From contig NZ_JAGGPU010000005.1 of the NCBI RefSeq assembly GCF_018613605.1, positions 248,001 to 312,000 on the forward strand: a stretch of DNA of 64,000 bases, read 5' to 3'. This DNA is from Pedobacter sp. ISL-64. GTDB lineage: Bacteria > Bacteroidota > Bacteroidia > Sphingobacteriales > Sphingobacteriaceae. The notes under the pieces are model-generated. The model made no database searches and was not told the origin of the DNA. It worked only from the letters and a program-made list of their open reading frames with translations. Below, piece after piece: positions 27,035 through 36,741 of this stretch; positions within the stretch are counted from its first letter, which is position 1, and every line of letters begins with the position of its first letter. The translations under genes were made by a program, and so were the position numbers.

Positions 27035-28741
27035 TTACCAGCCTGGGTTTTGCCCCAATACCGGATTGCGTTGTAATTGTGTAATTGGAATTGGCCAGAG
27101 ATAATTTTTAGGAGCAACAAATTTTCTACCTGTGTTTACCACAAAATACCCGTTGGCATCTGTTGCAATGGTAGCTACATATTGCTGGTTAAAACTTTCA
27201 ACCAAACTTTTCTTCATGCCCTTTACATCCTGAGCTAATAAATCGCCTTGTTTCCAGCGGAGGATGTCGTAATAACGCTGTCCTTCAAGTGCCAGTTCAA
27301 CCCTCCTTTCGCGTCTGATTTCGGTTCTTAGATCCAAGCCAGCCGCTGCAAGTTCAGTAATTACCATTCTCTTCATCCCAACACGGTCGCGCAACTTATT
27401 AATGGTATTATCAATATCAGTTTGGGTAAGTGTACCTTGCTCCAACCTCGCCTCTGCGAAAGTAAGCAGTACTTCTGCATAACGGATATGATGGATATCG
27501 TTCGAGTCCTGGCTTACCGTACCCACCGCAGCAACTTCTACGTATTTGCTAAAGTAAAATCCAGTTCCTGTTATACAACCCTTTTTATCGGCGTTCCATT
27601 TAGGGGTGTTAAATATCGGATTTGTAGTGGCATCGGCATCACCATCATCTTGTCCTCCCCAAGCCCAACCGGGCGTTAATATGGTTTGGTTCATACGTGG
27701 ATCTCTGTTTTTAAAGATATCGGCATAAGTGCTTTCGCTATACAATGGCGATTTATCTATCGGAAGCCCGTCTGTACATAAATAACTATCTACCAACGAT
27801 TTGGTTGGCGAGTAGCGGCTCGTTTGATCGGGCACCTGAATTTCGCGACTGGTATTGTGTACGCTTACGCCGGCCACATTCGGTCTTGCTAAAATGGTTT
27901 CTTTGTTGGCTCCCGCAGCTAATTTTCCTTTGTAGGTAAAAAGGTCGTTATAACATTTAGTTGTACCACCAGCTGTATATAGCTGATAAACATTCAGATC
28001 CATTACTGATTTAGCAGCAGCCTCGGCTATGCTCCATTTTTCGAAAAAGAGTGCTACTCTGGCTTTCCAGGCAAATGCGGCACCTTTGGTAATACGACCA
28101 AGATCAGCAGAAGTATAAGCAGTTGGAAGCCCAGCCGCTGCTGCATCTAAATCCGCAAAAACAAATTCGAGCACTTCTGCCCTTTTATTACGCGGACCAA
28201 ATACTTCTTCATCGCCAATATCGAGTGTTTTAGAGATTAGCGGCACATCGCCGAAAAGGAAGATCAGATAAGTATACATAAAAGCCCTTAAAAACCTTAC
28301 TTCTCCTGCATACTGCGCCAAGGCAGTTGCACTGATATTGGTGGCTTTGGTGTAATTTTCGAGGAAATGGTTACAACGCCTGATGGCAGCATATAAATTT
28401 ACCCATTCGGAGTTTAAGGTACCAGAGGTAAAATCGTAATTACCTGCAGAAATGGCCTGATATTCTGAATTAGGGGGATAAATGGTATTGTCGCCCATGT
28501 TTTCCATGGCGATGGTATTATTGTTTCTTAAATTGCTGTAACAGGCATATGCAGCCAGTTTCAGTTGTTCTTCCGTTTTCCAGAAACTGATATCGGTTAC
28601 TGAATCCAGCGGTTCACGATCAAGAAATCCTTTTTTACAACTGGCTAAGAAAAAGGAAGGAATCAGTGCAGCGCCGCCCAACAGACCCGTTGCTTTTAAA
28701 AATGATCTGCGGCTGTTTATATATTGATTTTGATTTTCCAT
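27035..28741 (-). CDS. SusD/RagB-family lipoprotein with Tat-like lipoprotein signal
   Basis: A 568-residue SusD-type glycan- or nutrient-binding protein. The N-terminus is unusual: SRRSFLKATG (residues 10-19), the consensus of a twin-arginine signal, followed by a hydrophobic stretch and a lipobox LASC (Cys about 35). The mature part has the SusD motifs AGEVRFLRAFMYTYLIFLFGDVPL, RRERRVELALEGQRYYDILRW and NYLWPIPITQLQRNP. It follows the SusC gene by 7 bases and is its lid. Most SusD proteins use a Sec lipoprotein signal, so folding before export is a possibility here. Confidence 0.92.
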   Translation of the reverse strand: MENQNQYINSRRSFLKATGLLGGAALIPSFFLASCKKGFLDREPLDSVTDISFWKTEEQLKLAAYACYSNLRNNNTIAMENMGDNTIYPPNSEYQAISAGNYDFTSGTLNSEWVNLYAAIRRCNHFLENYTKATNISATALAQYAGEVRFLRAFMYTYLIFLFGDVPLISKTLDIGDEEVFGPRNKRAEVLEFVFADLDAAAAGLPTAYTSADLGRITKGAAFAWKARVALFFEKWSIAEAAAKSVMDLNVYQLYTAGGTTKCYNDLFTYKGKLAAGANKETILARPNVAGVSVHNTSREIQVPDQTSRYSPTKSLVDSYLCTDGLPIDKSPLYSESTYADIFKNRDPRMNQTILTPGWAWGGQDDGDADATTNPIFNTPKWNADKKGCITGTGFYFSKYVEVAAVGTVSQDSNDIHHIRYAEVLLTFAEARLEQGTLTQTDIDNTINKLRDRVGMKRMVITELAAAGLDLRTEIRRERRVELALEGQRYYDILRWKQGDLLAQDVKGMKKSLVESFNQQYVATIATDANGYFVVNTGRKFVAPKNYLWPIPITQLQRNPVLGQNPGW

Positions 28742-28748
28742 GGGTGGT

Positions 28749-31700
28749 TTATTTTAACTTAATCGAAAGACCGAAAATGAACGTTTTAACCTGAGGGTAT
28801 AGCCCGCCACTGGTTGCCTGCGATTCGGGATCGTAAGCATAAAAGAAATTGGTATCGGTAAACAAGTTATCGGCCGAAGCGTAAACCCTTAGCCTATCTA
28901 TATGAATTTTCTGTAAGAAATTTCCAGGAATAGTATAACCCAATTGCAGGTTTTTTACCCTTAAATAAGCAGCATCCTGTAACCAATAATCGGCCAATCT
29001 CCCAGTGTTGCGGGTATCTTTATATACGAAACGCGGGTATGAACCTCCTGTATTTTGTGGGGTCCATCTATCCATATGCACTTCTTGAGGAAATGCAGCA
29101 TCGGCATTATAAGCATGTAAACCCACTCCGGTAATGTAGCCATTTGCCATGCCTACGCCTTGTAAAAACACACTCAGATCAAAATTATGATAAGCAGCAT
29201 CTAACCTGAAAGAATAATTATACCGTGGATAAGCATCGCCGATTACCTCGCGGTCTAAATCGGCACTAATTAAACCGTCTCCATTCAAATCACGGTATTT
29301 AAGATCGCCAGGTGCCACTTTACCTGCATCTGCAGCAAAGATTGGAAACTTCGGCATGTATTTTCCTGCGGCATCTTTAGTAAAATCAGCCTCTTGTGCT
29401 AATCCATCTGTTCGGTAACCATAAAAAGCATCAAGCGGTTGCCCTACCTGACGGATCCTGTCGCCAATGGTTGGAGGAACACCGCCCAAATCGGTAACGG
29501 TATTTTTGATATCAAAAAACTGTCCGGTAATGCCATATTTAAAATTTCCGATCTTATCGTTCCAACCCAGGCTCAATTCATATCCTTTGTTTGATATGGC
29601 ACCCGCATTCTGATCGGGAACGGTAAGGCCTATTACATCAGGCTGTGGCACTTTAAGTTGAATATCTACCGTTTTTTTGTTAAAGATATCTCCGGTAAAA
29701 GTAAGTCGGTTGTTAAAAAAGGCCAGGTCCATACCTACATTGAGCATCGTGGCTTTTTCCCATCTCAACAATGGATTAGAAAGTATAGTCTGTGCAAAAC
29801 CAGTAGTCAGGATATTACCTATGGGCATGGTACCCACACTGGTTAATACTTTAATATATGGATACCACTCAGAATAGGCTGGTCCGTCTGCTCCGTATTG
29901 GTTACCTAATGAACCATAAGAAGCGCGGATTTTACCATCGCTAAGCCAGTTCCGGCTATTGTCTTTTATAAAACTTTCTTCACTAAATCTCCAACCTGCA
30001 GAAACTGAAGGGAACACACCCCATTTTTTTCCAGGTGCATATCGCGAAGATCCATCATAGCGCATATTAAATTCTACCAGATATTTTCCGGCATAATCGT
30101 AGTTAACCCTCGAAAAAAGTGATTGCAAAGCGTATTGATAAGCATCTCCTGTTGCTGTTGGATTTAGTGATCCAATATTCAACACCGGTACATCATCACT
30201 AACCAAATTGGTTTTAGCAGCAGTAAAAGCATCAAAACGGTAAGTTTCTTGCTGATAACCGCCAAGTAGTTTAATATGGTGTTCGCCTAAATTAAGGGTA
30301 TAATCCGCCTGCATGGAGAAATTTTGCAAGGTAGTAGTGGTGGCAACTTCTCTTAGCGAATTGTTCGGACTGGTGGTATAAATAATGGCATTGGTGGCTG
30401 GATTGAAATAATCGATCCTCCGATTAAATGTTCTTCTTTTTTGAGAACTGGCAATTAAACCATACTGCGATTTGAGATCCAAACCTTTTAGTAAATGCAA
30501 AGTTCCGGTAATGTTGGAAGTAAATTCTTTAGAGAAAAAATTATTGAAACCGCCATCCGTAGCAATAGCTAGTGGATTACTAGATCCACCACCGTAACCC
30601 CAGGTACCCGTGGTAAACCGTACAGGTGTTAACGGCGAACTGGTAAATGCCGTATAAATAGCACCTCCTCCACCTTCAGTATCGGCAGCAGGCTGGTTTT
30701 GATTACGGTCTAAATAGCCCAAATTCACATCAACATCCAATAGAGAAAGGAGCTTTAAAGCTGATAGTTTTATCCTGGCATTGTTTTTTGCAAACTTATA
30801 TTGATCGCCGGCAATTAGGCCATCCTGGTTTTCTCTTCCGTAAGAAAAATAATAATTAAAATCGCTGCTTCCCCCTTGCACATTAATGCTATGGTTCTGT
30901 TGTGGAGCATAATCTTTAATCAATGCCTCTGTCCAGTTGGTGTTGGCAAAATAGTTAGGATCAGAACCGTTACGTGCCACCTCAATCTGGGCATCGGTAT
31001 ACGATTTCGGAAGACCTGCATTTATCTGTGCCTCGCCAAGCAATGTCATATAGTCAACTGAGCCTAACATTTTAGGCAAACGTGTTGGTGTTTGAAAACC
31101 ATAATAACCGTTATACGAAATAACAGCCTTCTGATTAAACTTACCCTTCTTTGTGGTAACCAAAATTACACCGTTTGCAGCCCTGGAGCCATATATTGAT
31201 GAAGATGCGGCATCTTTGAGCACGGTTACGCTTTCTATATCATCCGGATTAATCCAGTTCATATCACCTGGTACACCATCAATCAGCACAAAAGGATTTG
31301 GATTATTGGTGGTTCCTGTTCCTCTTATCCTTAATGCTGAATGTGTAGCACCTGGTTGCCCGCTACCGCCAATAGTGGTGAGCCCGGTAATAGTGCCTTG
31401 TAAACCTGTAGAAATTGCTGTAATAGGCCTGTCTTCCAAAACCTTGGCATCAACCTGCGATATGGCCCCCGTTACATTTGCTTTGCGCTGCGTTCCATAA
31501 CCAACTATAACAACATCATTCAGACCAACGGTTGATGGTTTTAAACTGATGGTATAAGTTGTTTGGCTTCCAATGGTGAAACTGTAATCTTCATAGCCCA
31601 CCATCCGTACCCTTATTTTATCGCCAGCAAAAGCTACAATACTAAATCGGCCCATATCATCGGATGACACTGCTTTTTTTGAACTTTCGTTCACAATACT

Positions 31701-32120
31701 TGCTCCAGGCACTGCCGTTCCGGTTTCATCAGTAATGGTACCCTTAATATCAAGCTTTTGCGGTAGCACCTTTTTCGTAATTACAATGGTGTGCTGCTCT
31801 ATGGCATAGCTAAGTGGCAGGTTTTTAAGACTTTTGTCCATTACCTGCTGTATGGTCATATCTTTTACCGTTACATTGAAAGTTCCGGCATCACCGATCA
31901 TTTCGTTGTTGTATAAAAAATCATATCCGCTCTGCTTTTTAATTTCCTGAAAAATTTCTTTCAATGAAGCTCCTTTTAGCGAGAAGTTTATCTTCTGTGC
32001 ATAAAGGGATGCTCTTACCTGGACGCAGAAGATTAATAATACGGCAATCGTTAGTCGCATCACTTTAAGTGGTTGAAACAAGGAACTCAGCCTGGTTCTT
32101 TTTAAATAAAAAAAATTCAT
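28749..32120 (-). CDS. SusC-family TonB-dependent transporter with STN signalling domain
   Basis: A complete 1,123-residue outer-membrane transporter. After the signal peptide (RASLYAQ, about residue 42) comes an STN domain (about 45-115: SLKEIFQEIKKQSGYDFLYN), then the carboxypeptidase-regulatory-like domain, plug (INPDDIESVTVLKDAASSSIYG near 290) and barrel. The STN domain is what lets substrate binding be signalled to a FecR anti-sigma, and the FecR gene is immediately upstream on the same strand. This is a FecIR-regulated import locus. No glycoside hydrolase is adjacent, so the cargo may not be a polysaccharide. Confidence 0.95.
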   Translation of the reverse strand: MNFFYLKRTRLSSLFQPLKVMRLTIAVLLIFCVQVRASLYAQKINFSLKGASLKEIFQEIKKQSGYDFLYNNEMIGDAGTFNVTVKDMTIQQVMDKSLKNLPLSYAIEQHTIVITKKVLPQKLDIKGTITDETGTAVPGASIVNESSKKAVSSDDMGRFSIVAFAGDKIRVRMVGYEDYSFTIGSQTTYTISLKPSTVGLNDVVIVGYGTQRKANVTGAISQVDAKVLEDRPITAISTGLQGTITGLTTIGGSGQPGATHSALRIRGTGTTNNPNPFVLIDGVPGDMNWINPDDIESVTVLKDAASSSIYGSRAANGVILVTTKKGKFNQKAVISYNGYYGFQTPTRLPKMLGSVDYMTLLGEAQINAGLPKSYTDAQIEVARNGSDPNYFANTNWTEALIKDYAPQQNHSINVQGGSSDFNYYFSYGRENQDGLIAGDQYKFAKNNARIKLSALKLLSLLDVDVNLGYLDRNQNQPAADTEGGGGAIYTAFTSSPLTPVRFTTGTWGYGGGSSNPLAIATDGGFNNFFSKEFTSNITGTLHLLKGLDLKSQYGLIASSQKRRTFNRRIDYFNPATNAIIYTTSPNNSLREVATTTTLQNFSMQADYTLNLGEHHIKLLGGYQQETYRFDAFTAAKTNLVSDDVPVLNIGSLNPTATGDAYQYALQSLFSRVNYDYAGKYLVEFNMRYDGSSRYAPGKKWGVFPSVSAGWRFSEESFIKDNSRNWLSDGKIRASYGSLGNQYGADGPAYSEWYPYIKVLTSVGTMPIGNILTTGFAQTILSNPLLRWEKATMLNVGMDLAFFNNRLTFTGDIFNKKTVDIQLKVPQPDVIGLTVPDQNAGAISNKGYELSLGWNDKIGNFKYGITGQFFDIKNTVTDLGGVPPTIGDRIRQVGQPLDAFYGYRTDGLAQEADFTKDAAGKYMPKFPIFAADAGKVAPGDLKYRDLNGDGLISADLDREVIGDAYPRYNYSFRLDAAYHNFDLSVFLQGVGMANGYITGVGLHAYNADAAFPQEVHMDRWTPQNTGGSYPRFVYKDTRNTGRLADYWLQDAAYLRVKNLQLGYTIPGNFLQKIHIDRLRVYASADNLFTDTNFFYAYDPESQATSGGLYPQVKTFIFGLSIKLK

Positions 32121-32175
32121 TTTGTATGGTTTGTTTAGTGGGTGGTTAATCCGTTTTGTTGTTTAGGGCAAAAAT

Positions 32176-33294
32176 TTAGTTGATAACGGTTACCCTCCTT
32201 TCTGCAATGTTGAATTTTACCGTTCCTGTAAGACTGAGCACTTTTAGTACCTCAGAAATATCTTTAAACTTCGATACCGAACCTGTGTATGATAATTTGT
32301 TATTATGGGTATTGTATACAATATCTATATCGTACCATCTCGAAATTTTGCGCATTACTGATGATAAATTTTCTTCATTAAACAAGAAATAGCCATTCTT
32401 CCAAGCCATGGTCTGCTCTATATCTGCTTTGTTCACAGTAAACTTGTTTTCATATAAAACCCCTTCTTCGCCAGGTTTAAGATAGGTAACGGCTGAAGCT
32501 GATGTGAGCATCACTTTTCCTTCCAATAGCGTTGTTTTAATAAAAGCTTCGTCTTTATAGGCCATTATATTAAAGTGTGTACCCAGTACCTTTAGCTTCA
32601 TATCCTGTGCTTTTACATAAAAAGGCATTTGTTTATTCTTTGCTACCTCAAAATAGGCCTCACCATCGAGCTCTACCTCACGACTGTTGCCCGTAAACCG
32701 TGTTGGAAAGCGGATGGAACTGGCAGCGTTTAACCAAACTTTAGAACCGTCAGGAAGCACCAAAGAATATTGTCCCCCTCTTGGAATTGATACTGTATTA
32801 AGTACCACTTCTTCTGATGCTGCGGAAATAACATCATAGGCCAATGTTCCATCAGCGGTTTTATTGATGGTAGTACCGCTTTCTAAAGCTATTTGTCCTT
32901 GAGCTGCAGTATTTAGTACAATCTGTTGTCCGTTGCCAAGTGTAAGTATGGCTTTATCAGAACCAGGCTTGATCGTTTTTGCATGGTTTAATACCACCAC
33001 ATTCTTCTCTCTTTTATGGCTATTATTGAAGTAAAAAACCGCTGAGACAATAAAAACCAATATTGCCGCTGCTGCAGCTATCTTCTTCCACAGTGTAAAT
33101 GGTTTTACACGCTTGTGTTCACCAGCCGTTTCCATGATCTGCAAGAATATGCGTTCGGCCTGCTTGCCACCCGGCTTTGTGCTTTCAATCAGTTCGAAAT
33201 CATCTTCGTAAGCATTTAAGCTTTCTATTTCTTCTGGTGTACACTTTCCTTGAAGTAATTTTTGATAGAGAATAATATATTCCTGTTTTGTCAT
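32176..33294 (-). CDS. FecR-family anti-sigma factor
   Basis: A 372-residue inner-membrane protein: cytoplasmic N-terminal domain (about 1-85), one membrane helix (about 86-106, KKIAAAAAILVFIVSAVFYF), periplasmic FecR domain (SIPRGGQYSLVLPDGSKVWLN, then DGEAYFEVAK) and a C-terminal DUF4974-type domain that contacts the STN domain of the transporter. It holds the divergently encoded ECF sigma factor inactive until the transporter signals. It lies 55 bases upstream of the SusC gene. Confidence 0.94.
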   Translation of the reverse strand: MTKQEYIILYQKLLQGKCTPEEIESLNAYEDDFELIESTKPGGKQAERIFLQIMETAGEHKRVKPFTLWKKIAAAAAILVFIVSAVFYFNNSHKREKNVVVLNHAKTIKPGSDKAILTLGNGQQIVLNTAAQGQIALESGTTINKTADGTLAYDVISAASEEVVLNTVSIPRGGQYSLVLPDGSKVWLNAASSIRFPTRFTGNSREVELDGEAYFEVAKNKQMPFYVKAQDMKLKVLGTHFNIMAYKDEAFIKTTLLEGKVMLTSASAVTYLKPGEEGVLYENKFTVNKADIEQTMAWKNGYFLFNEENLSSVMRKISRWYDIDIVYNTHNNKLSYTGSVSKFKDISEVLKVLSLTGTVKFNIAERRVTVIN

Positions 33295-33455
33295 GTAAAG
33301 CGCTTTTCATCATAGAGCCACAACTCCACCCACACACACATATTTTTTCAAAAAAATATTTAACAAGCCTAAAATGATTGAGAATTAAGATATCGTTCAA
33401 AATATTTATATTAGCTTAACAAATTCTTTATCTTGATCAATGAACTTTGCATATA

Positions 33456-34118
33456 ATGAAACCTATCCATCTAGAGGCAGACGAGTGCGAATTATGGGAG
33501 GCCATTAAATTCGGGAATCAAAAAGCATTTAAAATATTATTTGATCGGTACTTCCCTTCATTGATAGCTACTGCTTCGTATTATTTGCAGGATGAAAATG
33601 AGTGCGAAAACCTTGTACAGGATATTTTTCTCAATATATGGCTCAAAAGAGGAGTGCTCGAGATCAGGGATTTTAAAAGTTACCTTAAAGCCGCAGCAAG
33701 GTATCATGTATATAAGGTGATCAGGAGTAAGAAGCTAGCGGGAAGTGTAATTTTTACGGATGAAAATCTGGAAAACGAATCAGCCTATGCCATTAATAAT
33801 GGTGAGGAATGGCTCAACGTATCTGCACTAAAAACACAGATTAGCGGATATTTACGGATGTTACCTAAACGTTGCAGGGAAATTTTCTTAATGAGCAGGG
33901 AAGAAAATTTAACAAATGGCGAAATTGCCGAGAAACTTAATATTTCTAAACGAAGCGTTGAGAATCAGATAACCGCAGCACTTCATCACCTGCGGGTTAA
34001 TATCAAAAACTATCTCTTTATTAGCGGATTGGTTTATTTTTATGCGTCACAAAATCCTTCAACAGACAAAAATATTCATTTCCTTGTTGAGTCGCTATTG
34101 TTGTACCCGCTGATTTAG
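33456..34118 (+). CDS. ECF sigma-70 factor (FecI-like, Bacteroidota type)
   Basis: A 220-residue sigma factor with region 2 (FKILFDRYFPSLIATASYYL ... LVQDIFLNIWLKR, about 20-85) and region 4 (LPKRCREIFLMSREENLTNG followed by EIAEKLNISKRSVENQI, about 130-185), plus a short hydrophobic tail. A TTG at 33447 is possible, but the ATG at 33456 is preferred. It is divergent from the FecR gene with a 161-base spacer, the typical arrangement of sigma/anti-sigma nutrient loci, and likely drives FecR-SusC-SusD transcription. Confidence 0.93.
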   Translation: MKPIHLEADECELWEAIKFGNQKAFKILFDRYFPSLIATASYYLQDENECENLVQDIFLNIWLKRGVLEIRDFKSYLKAAARYHVYKVIRSKKLAGSVIFTDENLENESAYAINNGEEWLNVSALKTQISGYLRMLPKRCREIFLMSREENLTNGEIAEKLNISKRSVENQITAALHHLRVNIKNYLFISGLVYFYASQNPSTDKNIHFLVESLLLYPLI

Positions 34119-34127
34119 TTTAATGGA

Positions 34128-34325
34128 TTAGTTTTCATGCGCTCCGGCTTCGCCAGCCAATATCCTCTCCATTTCTATCATCATCTGCTCGGCCAGGCGT
34201 TGTTTAGCTTGCAATTTCGACAGGTAAGCATCTGCAAATGTTACTTCCAGTTCATCCATAATAAAGGCATATTTTGCCTTAAGTTCTATAAGATCAATCT
34301 GAAGTTTCTTGGAAAGATTTTGCAT
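34128..34325 (-). CDS. Small coiled-coil hypothetical protein (65 aa)
   Basis: A 65-residue soluble protein, almost wholly helical, with heptad-like Leu/Ile spacing (LSKKLQIDLIELKAKYAFIM and LSKLQAKQRLAEQMMIEMER). It is convergent with the ECF sigma gene, with only 9 bases between the stops. No known family recognised; the clean composition and lack of an overlapping gene support it. Confidence 0.55.
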   Translation of the reverse strand: MQNLSKKLQIDLIELKAKYAFIMDELEVTFADAYLSKLQAKQRLAEQMMIEMERILAGEAGAHEN

Positions 34326-34491
34326 AATACAAAGCTAAAAAAAGGAAGGCTATAATTCCGGATAAAGGTTTTATTTTTCTTTTTAAAAAAATACACTAAA
34401 TAGACAAAACCCTTAAAACAATCTCCTAATTCTTTCGTTTATAAATTGATTCCGGCGTGGTTTCCGGAATAGTTTGTTTGGTTAGTTGATT

Positions 34492-34527
34492 AGGGATCAC
34501 TCCCAAAGTGAATCCCTTTTCTTTTTT
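34492..34527 (+). terminator. Hairpin with T-rich tail upstream of the Gfo/Idh/MocA gene
   Basis: AGGGATCAC / GTGAATCCCT (one bulged base) followed by TTTTCTTTTTT. It may be an attenuator in the leader of the next gene. A second symmetric sequence, ATTCCGG-N7-CCGGAAT-like, lies just before it (about 34449-34470). Confidence 0.45.
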
Positions 34528-34601
34528 AAAAAGCTTTCTATCGATTGAGCATAGTTTCCAGGCAATATTTTCTAAATTCAGCCTTTCAAATCGATTATAC
34601 A

Positions 34602-35573
34602 ATGGAAGAAATCAGATGGGGCATTATTGGCTGTGGAGATGTGACCGAAGTAAAAAGCGGGCCAGCTTTTAATAAGGTAGCCAATTCTAAGTTGGTGGCC
34701 GTAATGCGCCGTGATAGTACCAAAGCAGCAGATTATGCAAAAAGACACAATGTTCCGAAATGGTATGACAATGCCGCTCAGCTGATTAACGATCCGGAGG
34801 TTAATGCCATTTACATTGCTACCCCACCTTTACAGCACGAAGCTTATACCATCGAGGCTTTACAAGCTGGCAAGCCGGTATATGTAGAAAAACCCATGAC
34901 TTTGAGTGCTAATGCTGCTCAACGCATGACTGATGCTGCTAATCAGCTAAAGATAAAGCTTTGCGTGGCCCATTATCGCCGTGCACAACCAATGTTTTTA
35001 AAAGTTAAAGAACTATTGGCTGCACATACCATTGGCAATGTTCGTTTAGTCCGGTTAAAAATGCTCCAGCCGCCTAACCCTGCACTAATTGCCAAAACAG
35101 CCGATAATTGGCGGATCAATCCAGCCATTTCTGGTGGTGGTTTATTTCATGACCTGGCTCCGCATCAATTAGATCTGATGACTTACTATTTCGGTGCTGT
35201 AAAAAATGCCATGGGTGTTGCCACCAGACAACAGGAAAACACTGGGGTTGATGATTTGGTTGCGGGAAATATCCATTTCGAAAACGGAGTTGTTTTTAGC
35301 GGTACCTGGTGTTTCTCTGTTGCCGCACAAGATCAGGCCGATATTTGCGTAATTTATGGTTCAAATGGTAACATCAGCTTCCCAATGTTCGGCAATAAAG
35401 TCACGGTTACAACTGATCAAACGGAAGAATTTATGTTCGAGCCTTTGCAACATGTACAGCAACCTATGATAGAAAAAGTGGTTGATTACTTTTTAGGCCA
35501 AGGGCGAAATCCATGTAGCGGCGAAGATGCATTGATTACCATGAAATTAATGGATGATTTTACGCGGAAGTAA
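34602..35573 (+). CDS. Gfo/Idh/MocA-family oxidoreductase
   Basis: A 323-residue cytosolic NAD(P)-dependent enzyme. The Rossmann motif WGIIGCGDVTE begins at residue 5, the family motif YVEKPMTLS (EKP) is near residue 98, and the active-site segment GGLFHDLAPHQLDLMTYY is near 190. The frame extends to 34545 but the ATG at 34602 starts directly before the first strand. Members oxidise or dehydrate sugars and inositols. It stands alone and ends at a shared terminator with the convergent MDR gene; substrate unknown. Confidence 0.9.
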   Translation: MEEIRWGIIGCGDVTEVKSGPAFNKVANSKLVAVMRRDSTKAADYAKRHNVPKWYDNAAQLINDPEVNAIYIATPPLQHEAYTIEALQAGKPVYVEKPMTLSANAAQRMTDAANQLKIKLCVAHYRRAQPMFLKVKELLAAHTIGNVRLVRLKMLQPPNPALIAKTADNWRINPAISGGGLFHDLAPHQLDLMTYYFGAVKNAMGVATRQQENTGVDDLVAGNIHFENGVVFSGTWCFSVAAQDQADICVIYGSNGNISFPMFGNKVTVTTDQTEEFMFEPLQHVQQPMIEKVVDYFLGQGRNPCSGEDALITMKLMDDFTRK

Positions 35574-35669
35574 ATAACAGATACATAAAGTGGTCGTTAT
35601 GCAATGCATTTGTAATTCGCTTTGCTAATCCACCTCAATCATTTATATCTTACATGGCCCGCTCTTAAA

Positions 35670-35697
35670 GGGTATTTAAATTATGATTTAAATACCC
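35670..35697. terminator. Bidirectional terminator between convergent genes
   Basis: Perfect 12-bp stem GGGTATTTAAAT / ATTTAAATACCC around a 4-base loop, placed between the Gfo/Idh/MocA stop and the MDR stop. Confidence 0.65.
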
Positions 35698-35705
35698 GAA
35701 AGAAT

Positions 35706-36677
35706 TTAGATTGTGACCACTAAACGTTTGCCATCTGCAACTTTAAGGTCCCAAAGGCTGGAAATATCCGCTAGCTTAACCTCAATGGTTTCTACTTTCA
35801 ATTTACCATCTGCTGCTAGCTGAAACATTTGAGGCAATATTTCAGTAAATAACAATCCAACCTGTTCTTTGCTCCAGCTACCCAGGCCCGAGCCGGTGAG
35901 CTGTAGATCTACACTTCTTAAATTAGCAGCCGATAGCTGGATCAGATCACCAGCCATACTGCCTACAGAAACAAACCTTACCTTATTCGTAAACGCCCCC
36001 TGCCCCATTAAACTGGATAACAACAGTTCAGCGGTAGAGCCCCAGAGGTAATCGATAATCACGTCTATTGGTTTTTCTTGATGACACTGTTTCACCAGCG
36101 ATAAAAATGCTGAATTATCGGGCGTAATCTCGATGATTTCGTCAGCCCCAAGTGTTAACAGATTTTGAAGTGATTGTACATTCCGGCCAGTTGCAATTAC
36201 TTTTGCTGCACCATAATGTTTCGCAATCTGTACAGCTACCATTCCCGTAAACCCAGTTGCGCCATTAATCAATACCACATCTCCAGGTTGAATAGCCGCT
36301 TTAAACCTTAAGGCCATGGCCGAGCCAATAACGGCATTGGCCAATGCGGCGGCTGTTGCATCATTTAACCCTTCGGGCAATTTCACTATCCTGCGCTTTT
36401 CTATAATTGCTTTTTCTGCCAGCATTCCACTTACGCCCATTCCATAAACCCGAGTGCCATCTTCGAGCAAGCATACACCATCACCGCCGATCACACGGCC
36501 TGTTGCTTTTGGTACATCGCTCGAATAATGCGTACCTGCTGCTTTGTCTTTATCGAAATGTTTAATGGCAACGGCCTTTACACGCACCAATATTTCCTGG
36601 TCGTTTTGGGCTACTGGCTCTTCAAAGTCTACATATTGGGGTAATTCCCCTTTTTGATACATTACTGCTGCTTTCAT
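35706..36677 (-). CDS. Zinc-type/quinone-oxidoreductase-like MDR dehydrogenase
   Basis: A 323-residue medium-chain dehydrogenase/reductase: GroES-like N-terminal domain (about 1-110) and Rossmann domain with INGATGFTGMVAVQIAKHYG near 150. The catalytic-zinc ligand pattern of alcohol dehydrogenases is not evident, so a quinone- or enone-reductase role is more likely than alcohol oxidation. The ATG at 36677 is preferred to 36701 because a TAACTTTG promoter element (36699-36706) lies upstream and would overlap the longer frame. It follows the second Crp/Fnr gene on the same strand. Confidence 0.85.
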   Translation of the reverse strand: MKAAVMYQKGELPQYVDFEEPVAQNDQEILVRVKAVAIKHFDKDKAAGTHYSSDVPKATGRVIGGDGVCLLEDGTRVYGMGVSGMLAEKAIIEKRRIVKLPEGLNDATAAALANAVIGSAMALRFKAAIQPGDVVLINGATGFTGMVAVQIAKHYGAAKVIATGRNVQSLQNLLTLGADEIIEITPDNSAFLSLVKQCHQEKPIDVIIDYLWGSTAELLLSSLMGQGAFTNKVRFVSVGSMAGDLIQLSAANLRSVDLQLTGSGLGSWSKEQVGLLFTEILPQMFQLAADGKLKVETIEVKLADISSLWDLKVADGKRLVVTI

Positions 36678-36698
36678 CTTTTTTGTATTTTGTTGATA

Positions 36699-36706
36699 CA
36701 AAGTTA
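36699..36706 (-). promoter_or_regulatory. Candidate -7 element (TAACTTTG) of the MDR gene
   Basis: Minus-strand TAACTTTG matches TAnnTTTG, 21 bases before the chosen start. No convincing -33 TTTG at the standard distance. Confidence 0.35.
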
Positions 36707-36729
36707 GATTTGGCTACAGTGCAGAACGA

Positions 36730-36741
36730 TAACATATGTTA
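36730..36741. promoter_or_regulatory. 12-bp palindrome between Crp/Fnr and MDR genes
   Basis: TAACATATGTTA, perfectly symmetric, overlapping the Crp/Fnr stop codon and about 24 bases upstream of the MDR -7 element. Candidate operator for the adjacent regulator; unproven. Confidence 0.35.

Noticed and set aside
33447..33455. TTG start for the FecI-like sigma gene
   Set aside because: An ATG nine bases later is the more usual start and begins the conserved part.
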